Assembly (NCBI GenBank): GCA_030596585.1
Contig: JAUVJM010000043.1
Location: forward strand, 1-9,767
Reading direction: 5' to 3'
Length of the DNA: 9,767 bases
Source: a bacterium
GTDB taxonomy: Bacteria; NPL-UPA2; JAUVJM01
Shown in pieces: positions 7,601-9,767 of this stretch. A model generated the notes under the pieces. The model saw only the letters and a program-made list of their open reading frames with translations, was not told the DNA's origin and did no database searches. The translations under genes were made by a program, and so were the position numbers. Position 1 is the first letter of the stretch. Every line of letters starts with the position of its first letter.

Positions 7601-8654
7601 GGATTGGGACCCCTACACGGTATCCATATTTACCGAGGCGGGCGGCAAGATCGGGTTTGAAGATATTGTGGAAGGCGTGACGGTGACAGAGGAGATGGAT
7701 AAGGTCACAGGCCACACGAGGTTGATTGTTACCGAGCACAAGGAGAAAAAGCATCCACAGATTGTTATCAAAGATCGCTCCGGAAACATTCTCACTTATT
7801 ACAGCATACCTACTGGAGCATACATCGCTGTGAAAGACGGTGAAAAGGTGCAGGCAGGAGACCTTCTCGCGAAGACTCCCCGCCAGGTCACCGGTACCAG
7901 AGATATCACTGGCGGCTTGCCGCGGGTTGCTGAATTGTTCGAAGCCCGCCGTCCCAAGGACCCGGCTATCATAACCGAGATTGACGGAGTCGTGGAGTTT
8001 GCGGGAACTGCCAGGGGGATGAGAAAGATTGCTGTGAAGAACGAGAGCGGAATGCGGAAGGAATATCTCATTCCTCCGGGAAAGCACCTCAATGTTTACC
8101 GCGGAGACAGAGTGACAGCCGGTCAACCTCTGATTGACGGGCCCATCGTTCTTGAGGATATCCTGAGAATACGCGGAGAGAAAATGCTGCAGGAGTATCT
8201 CTTGAACGAAATCCAGGAGGTGTACCGTTTGCAGGGTGTGGGTATAAACGACAAACATATTGAGGTTATTATTCGTCAGATGTTGAGAAAGGTATTGGTT
8301 GAGGATAGAGGCGATACGAAATTCCTGCTGGGTGAGCTTGTTGACAGGCTCGACTTTCAGGGAGAAAATGAGGAAGTGCTGGCGAAGAAACAGAAGCCTG
8401 CCAAAGCGGCGCCCGCGCTTCTTGGAATCACGAAGGCGGCTCTGGCAACTGACAGTTTTATATCTGCGGCTTCTTTCCAGGAAACGACGCGGGTGCTCAC
8501 TGAGGCTGCCGCAAGCGGGAAAAGAGATGAGTTAAGAGGTCTCAAGGAGAACGTGATTATGGGTCATCTTATTCCGGCAGGAACCGGATCAGGGGTTTAT
8601 CGCAATATCAAGATTGAGATCGGGGAAAAGGAGAAAAACGATGCCGACGCTTAA
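921..8654 (+). CDS. rpoBC: DNA-directed RNA polymerase beta-beta-prime fusion (RpoB-RpoC)
   Basis: One uninterrupted frame of 2577 codons encodes a complete beta subunit (about residues 1-1231), a short linker (about 1232-1251) and a complete beta-prime subunit (about 1252-2577). Together these form the catalytic core of bacterial RNA polymerase, assembling with alpha, omega and sigma. In most bacteria rpoB and rpoC are separate adjacent genes; natural fusions are known in Helicobacter and its relatives. No stop codon or frameshift lies between the halves, and both keep their catalytic and metal-binding motifs, so each should be functional. The TTG start is chosen by Shine-Dalgarno spacing; an in-frame GTG at 915 would add two residues. 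The gene follows rplL after 162 bases and overlaps rpsL by 14. A missing base at the junction of an assembled sequence would also create an apparent fusion, and I cannot exclude that. Confidence 0.93.
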   Translation: MARVERRDFSKIDEVLSLPDLIEVQRSSYDVFLQRGTAPGERESKGLQVVFEELFPVECPDGSASLQFVSYSIGEPQYDPGECQKRGRSYSAPLKAKLRLVVREKSQTGKLTVKERREQEVFFGEVPLMTEKGTFVINGAERVIVSQLHRSPGVSFELKLSSNKKFHSGRIIPHRGAWLEFEFDAYDVLNISIDRKRKIPSTTLLRAIGYGSDEKIIRLLHDVEEMPLGSKVIGRVIAQDVRDAEGFVIAESKDDITEDLLAKLKRRGVKKVSVLCFEGTMSYVVSTLKKDFTKSQDEALLDIYQRLRPGDPSSLPNARAFLDRLFFDRRFYDLGEVGRYKLNRKLGVNVPLRQRTLVKEDIVEAVRYLLKLKGGAGTIDDIDHLGNRRVRSVGELVQDQFRIGMARMERAARDRFSIQDMSIAMPHQLVNTRLVANAVRDFFTRSQLSQFMDQTNPLAELTHKRRLSALGPGGLSRDRAGFEVRDVHFSHYGRICPIETPEGPNIGLIVSLSTYARINKFGFLETPYRKVAKGSATNTVEYLSADIEDEHVIAQANARLDKHGRFLDESILSRFRDGFPRVSASAVEYMDVSPRQLVSVAASLIPFLEHDDANRALMGCNMQRQAVPLLRTQSPIVGTGMEYVAARDSGAVVLARENGTVVSCLSDRIEIEGDSGAVREYQLEKFVRSNQSTCLNQKPIVYVGDRVKKGDVIADGAATRNGELALGRSVLVAFMPWRGYNFEDAILISERVVKEDMYTSVHIDEFSLEARDTKLGPEEITRDIPNVAEGALSNLDEEGIVRIGAEVKSGDILVGKVTPKSETELTPEEKLLRAIFGEKASDVRDQSLTAPSGVEGIVVDVKIFSRKDGQGEEDMKKASRLRVDYEREIKKLGEMRDKKLFELLEGKKLTEDFLSVETEKIILAEGKKIGAGNFERIKKHDFGVLSVDGEGVNEKVEQVIDIFESKIGELYREEDREIDRIRRGDELPPGVIRFVKVYVASKRRLSAGDKMAGRHGNKGVIARILPEEDMPYLPDGTPVELVLNPLGVPSRMNVGQILETHLGWAARVLGFSVASPVFSGASEEEIKKCLSDAGLPENGKTTLYDGRTGETFEQDVTVGYIYMMKLFHLVDDKVHARSIGPYSLVTQQPLGGKAQFGGQRFGEMEVWALEAYGAAYTLQELLTVKSDDVEGRTGIYEAIVKGDNNLRPGTPESFNVLVKELQGLSLNIRLERRKKVLGAGTVFSLGERMSEFDAISIGIASPEMVRSWSKGEVKKPETINYRTFKPERDGLFCEKIFGPTHDWECSCGKYKRLKHKGLVCDRCGVEVTQAKVRRERMGHISLAAPVTHVWFFKVMPSRIGNLLDISLRSLERVIYYEDYVVVDTGETQLADRQVLSEEEFRRYKETYGDEFKAMMGAEAIRTLLKRLDLNALVQQLHEEIGKTSSKQKLARLGKRLKVAEAFRESGNKPEWMVLDVIPVIPADLRPLVPLDGGRFATSDLNDLYRRVINRNERLRHLISISAPDIIIRNEKRMLQEAVDALFDNGRRGRPVAGHGNRPLKSLSDMLKGKQGRFRQNLLGKRVDYSGRSVIVIGPELRLHQCGLPKKMALELFEPFIIKELKQRGFVHTIRSAKKMVEKVSVEVWDILDDVIKEHPVLLNRAPTLHRLGIQTFDPVLTGGNAIRVHPLVCTAFNADFDGDQMAVHVPLSTEAQLEARILMMSTNNIFSPANGEPIMVPTQDIVLGCCYLTKWMKGNSSDPRRFSDPGEVVLAYSLGRIPLHENIKVRINGELMHTTVGRVLFNEVLPGGIQFFNESMNKSRLCKVISNCHDKLGNTQTVSLLDALKDVGFEEATKAGISISVDDLRVPGEKKEILEDASQRVEEIGKQYKKGVITEGERFNKVVDIWTHAGERLSDALFKELASADGGFNPIHMMADSGARGSSVQIRQLAGMRGLMAKPSGEIIESPIMSNFREGLKVLEYFISTHGARKGLADTALKTADSGYLTRRLVDVSQDVIIRESDCGTLNGIVVNGIFEGEDIVITLAERIIGRVSQEDVVIPGAGDVIVKAGEVITEEKAFTIGEAGVDTVKIRSVLTCESKHGVCSKCYGWNLALKKLAEEGEAVGIVAAQSIGEPGTQLTMRTFHIGGTASRVIEKSKIVAKRGGVIRYHGLRTVVNREGKITVLNRNGRVTVHDEEGKELEKYHIPVGAVIKAADGEKVEKGKVFVDWDPYTVSIFTEAGGKIGFEDIVEGVTVTEEMDKVTGHTRLIVTEHKEKKHPQIVIKDRSGNILTYYSIPTGAYIAVKDGEKVQAGDLLAKTPRQVTGTRDITGGLPRVAELFEARRPKDPAIITEIDGVVEFAGTARGMRKIAVKNESGMRKEYLIPPGKHLNVYRGDRVTAGQPLIDGPIVLEDILRIRGEKMLQEYLLNEIQEVYRLQGVGINDKHIEVIIRQMLRKVLVEDRGDTKFLLGELVDRLDFQGENEEVLAKKQKPAKAAPALLGITKAALATDSFISAASFQETTRVLTEAAASGKRDELRGLKENVIMGHLIPAGTGSGVYRNIKIEIGEKEKNDADA
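4614..4673 (+). other. Linker joining the beta and beta-prime moieties
   Basis: Twenty codons separate the last recognisable beta residue from FDAISIGIASPEM, the conserved beta-prime N-terminus. The linker starts with RRKK, then has a Gly/Ala stretch (LGAG), and resembles the variable N-terminus of ordinary RpoC. In-frame start-like codons occur at 4644 (GTG) and 4665 (ATG). GGTGAGAGG directly abuts the ATG, too close for a normal Shine-Dalgarno but possibly a relic of a separate rpoC start. A TGA lies out of frame at 4610-4612, so a one-base length error here would separate the genes. Confidence 0.7.
4674..8651 (+). other. rpoC: Beta-prime (RpoC) moiety of the fusion
   Basis: About 1326 residues containing all beta-prime landmarks. 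The N-terminal zinc ribbon uses C1305, C1307, C1320 and C1323 with exactly the spacing of E. coli C70/72/85/88. The Mg-binding loop NADFDGD has D1695, D1697 and D1699. The bridge-helix region begins near 6710 with MMADSGARGSSVQIRQLAG. The second zinc site uses C2023, C2097, C2104 and C2107, again matching E. coli C814/888/895/898 spacing. The trigger loop (QLTMRTFHIGG) is split by an insertion of about 170 residues (roughly 7371-7885) made of repeated barrel-like segments, corresponding to SI3 of Gram-negative-type enzymes. The C-terminus has the usual LKENVIMGHLIPAGTG motif. No catalytic residue is missing. Confidence 0.93.
8628..8633 (+). promoter_or_regulatory. Ribosome binding site of rpsL inside rpoBC
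   Basis: AAGGAG lies 7 bases before the rpsL ATG at 8641, within the last codons of the polymerase gene. It favours ATG 8641 over an upstream in-frame TTG at 8614, which would add nine residues (MRSGKRRKT) not typical of S12. Confidence 0.75.
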
Positions 8655-9087
8655 CCAGATGGTCAAATTCGGCAGAAGGCAAAAGACAAGAAGGACGAAG
8701 TCCAAAGCTCTCGGAGGAGCTCCGCAGAGACGAGGTGTGTGTCTGCTTGTGAAGACGGACACGCCGAAGAAACCTAACTCAGCTCTCAGGAAGGTTGCCC
8801 GGGTGAGGTTGAGCAACGGAATTGAAGTAACGGCAATTATTCCCGGTGAGGGGCACAATCTTCAGGAACATTCAATCGTCTTGGTAAGAGGCGGCAGGGT
8901 AAGAGACATGCCCGGTGTGAAATATCATGTGGTGAGAGGATGCCTGGATTGCGGCGGTGTCGAGGGGCGCAGGAAAGCAAGGTCCCGTTACGGGGCAAAG
9001 ACGCCGAAGAAATCTCAGGCAACGGCTGCGGCTCCAGCCGCTGCTCCAGTTGCTGCTCCACCGCCGGAAGAGAAGAAAGAAGGGTAA
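8641..9087 (+). CDS. rpsL: Ribosomal protein S12 (uS12) with C-terminal Ala/Pro-rich tail
   Basis: S12 sits at the decoding centre of the small subunit and controls tRNA selection accuracy. The 148-residue protein begins MPTLNQMVKFGR and contains the signature TPKKPNSALRK (41-51), with K43 intact and D89, the residue methylthiolated by RimO in some bacteria. The normal family length is about 124; residues 124-148 are an added tail of Ala/Pro repeats ending EEKKEG. Residue 88 is Arg in RVRDMPGVKYHVVRG, where most bacteria have Lys; Lys-to-Arg here is a recognised streptomycin-resistance change in Mycobacterium tuberculosis and E. coli. Its start overlaps the end of rpoBC by 14 bases in another frame, which suggests translational coupling. 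Two cysteine pairs near 101-104 (CLDC) are of the common S12 type. Confidence 0.97.
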   Translation: MPTLNQMVKFGRRQKTRRTKSKALGGAPQRRGVCLLVKTDTPKKPNSALRKVARVRLSNGIEVTAIIPGEGHNLQEHSIVLVRGGRVRDMPGVKYHVVRGCLDCGGVEGRRKARSRYGAKTPKKSQATAAAPAAAPVAAPPPEEKKEG

Positions 9088-9113
9088 CCACTGATCATTG
9101 TATTTGGGGGAGG
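9085..9113 (+). promoter_or_regulatory. Repeated leader with ribosome binding site for rpsG
   Basis: This 29-base segment begins with the rpsL stop codon (TAA in TAACCACTG), includes TGTATTT and ends in GGGAGG; the core GGAGG (9109-9113) lies 6 bases before the rpsG ATG. It matches 23-51 upstream of rplL at 24 of 29 positions. The central palindrome changes from TGGCCA at rplL to TGATCA here, staying self-complementary. Confidence 0.65.
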
Positions 9114-9119
9114 TAAAAA

Positions 9120-9590
9120 ATGCCGAGAAGGAGAGAAGTACCGAAAAGGGAATTGATACCGGACCCGAAGTATAAAGACGTTACTGTTTCGAGGTTCATC
9201 AATGGACTTATCTCCCGTGGCAAGAAGGGGCTGGCAGAGCGTATTGTGTATAATGCTCTCGAGATAGTGGAAAGCAAAACCAAAGAGCCGCCTCTTAAAA
9301 TTTTCAAGCAGGCTTTGTCGAATGTAAGACCCATGGTTCAGGTCAAGTCAAGAAGGGTCGGAGGCGCGACCTATCAGGTGCCTATTGAGGTGAATGCCCA
9401 TAGAGGTCAGTCGGTTGCGATGCGTTGGCTGATTCAGTCCGCAAAGTCACGCCGCGGCAAAAGCATGGAAGAGAAACTTGCACAGGAATTTATGGAAGCT
9501 TCACGGAATGAAGGTGCGGCGATAAAGAAAAAGGAAGATACGCATCGTATGGCGGAAGCAAACAAAGCTTTTGCACACTACAGATGGTGA
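9120..9590 (+). CDS. rpsG: Ribosomal protein S7 (uS7)
   Basis: S7 binds 16S rRNA and initiates assembly of the small-subunit head. It lines the mRNA exit/E-site region and in many bacteria represses translation of its own operon. At 156 residues it has normal family length and no extension. Recognisable segments are MPRRREVPKRELIPDPKY at the N-terminus, VSRFINGLISRGKKGLAERIVY (about 23-44), VRPMVQVKSRRVGGATYQVP (about 69-88), RWLIQSAK, and the C-terminal RMAEANKAFAHYRW. The ATG is set by GGAGG 6 bases upstream. It lies 32 bases after rpsL and is presumably co-transcribed with it; fusA would be the expected next gene but is not visible within the window. Confidence 0.97.
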   Translation: MPRRREVPKRELIPDPKYKDVTVSRFINGLISRGKKGLAERIVYNALEIVESKTKEPPLKIFKQALSNVRPMVQVKSRRVGGATYQVPIEVNAHRGQSVAMRWLIQSAKSRRGKSMEEKLAQEFMEASRNEGAAIKKKEDTHRMAEANKAFAHYRW

Positions 9591-9601
9591 GTAACTACTC
9601 A
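9588..9601 (+). repeat. Small hairpin over the rpsG stop codon
   Basis: TGAGT (9588-9592, containing the rpsG TGA) and ACTCA (9597-9601) are perfect complements around a 4-base loop. It is followed by GGTTG and not by a T-run, so it is not a typical intrinsic terminator. Confidence 0.35.
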
Positions 9602-9686
9602 GGTTGTTTAGACTGAAGACTGTTAGGCTGAAGGGAAAAGCGAGGTTGCTGTGTGTTTGCTACAGCCTATCCACCTGAGTAATTAC
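9591..9686 (+). repeat. Nested inverted repeat downstream of rpsG
   Basis: The outer arms 9591-9606 and 9671-9686 are complementary at 14 of 16 positions. Inside them TAGGCTG (9624-9630) and CAGCCTA (9663-9669) pair perfectly. Heptamers TTAGACT and GAAGACT at 9608-9621 keep the ACT-ending 7-base pattern of the rplL leader. The structure could be an RNA processing or regulatory element before fusA, or the remains of a short repeat element; the sequence does not decide. No T-tract follows. Confidence 0.5.
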
Positions 9687-9767
9687 GTTGCAGTTTCGGT
9701 AGAGGGAGTTAGTTCTGGCTGAGAGGCTGTTAGAACAGAGGGAGTCCCGGAGGGTAGTTGTGGGTAG
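9687..9767 (+). other. Non-coding tail of the window, probably the leader of the next gene
   Basis: I see no gene and no convincing promoter. A Shine-Dalgarno-like GGAGG lies near 9750 with a GTG close to the end of the window, but too few codons remain to recognise a protein. By gene order the next gene is probably fusA (inference only). Confidence 0.3.

Noticed and set aside
7254..8258. Long minus-strand open frame of 334 codons inside the beta-prime region (and similar ones at 1050-1835, 2025-2750 and 3753-4325)
   Set aside because: They lie wholly antisense to strongly conserved polymerase codons, show no recognisable protein family and have no ribosome binding site of note; they are shadows of the real gene.
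8614..8640. TTG start giving S12 a nine-residue N-terminal extension
   Set aside because: MPTLNQMVKFGR is the normal S12 N-terminus and its ATG at 8641 has a well-spaced AAGGAG.
9745..9767. Start of fusA
   Set aside because: A GGAGG and a nearby GTG are suggestive, but only two codons would lie in the window and none is diagnostic.

Overview
The window is a bacterial core ribosomal-protein and RNA-polymerase operon, with every gene on the + strand: rplL (ribosomal L7/L12), a single continuous reading frame encoding both the beta and beta-prime subunits of RNA polymerase (rpoB-rpoC fusion), rpsL (S12) and rpsG (S7). rplJ is expected just upstream and fusA just downstream, but neither can be recognised inside the window. 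This rplL-rpoB-rpoC-rpsL-rpsG order is the widespread ancestral bacterial arrangement that joins the 'beta' and 'str' operons.

The source is a bacterium, not an archaeon or organelle. The beta-prime part carries a large insertion in the trigger loop with sandwich-barrel-hybrid-like repeats, and the beta part carries the insertions usual in Gram-negative-type lineages. This points to a proteobacterial-, FCB- or candidate-phylum-like organism, not to Firmicutes or Actinobacteria. I cannot name the phylum. The fused polymerase gene, the extended ribosomal proteins and the short degenerate intergenic repeats together suggest an uncultured lineage, but that is inference.

Layout: 1-59 leader with a strong ribosome binding site; 60-758 rplL with an 88-residue Lys/Glu-rich N-terminal extension; 759-920 a 162-base gap packed with phased heptamer repeats and a hairpin; 921-8654 rpoBC (2577 codons from a TTG start, with about 20 linker residues between the two subunits); 8641-9087 rpsL, overlapping the end of rpoBC by 14 bases and carrying an Ala/Pro-rich C-terminal tail; 9088-9119 a short gap whose sequence closely repeats the rplL leader; 9120-9590 rpsG, ordinary; 9591-9767 non-coding as far as I can see, with inverted repeats.

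Functionally this is translation and transcription machinery: the ribosomal stalk protein, the catalytic core of RNA polymerase, and two small-subunit proteins (the decoding centre and the head/mRNA exit). I see no defence, mobile or secretion system. The points of interest are the polymerase subunit fusion, the extensions on L7/L12 and S12, an arginine at the streptomycin-relevant position 88 of S12, and the patterned intergenic DNA.
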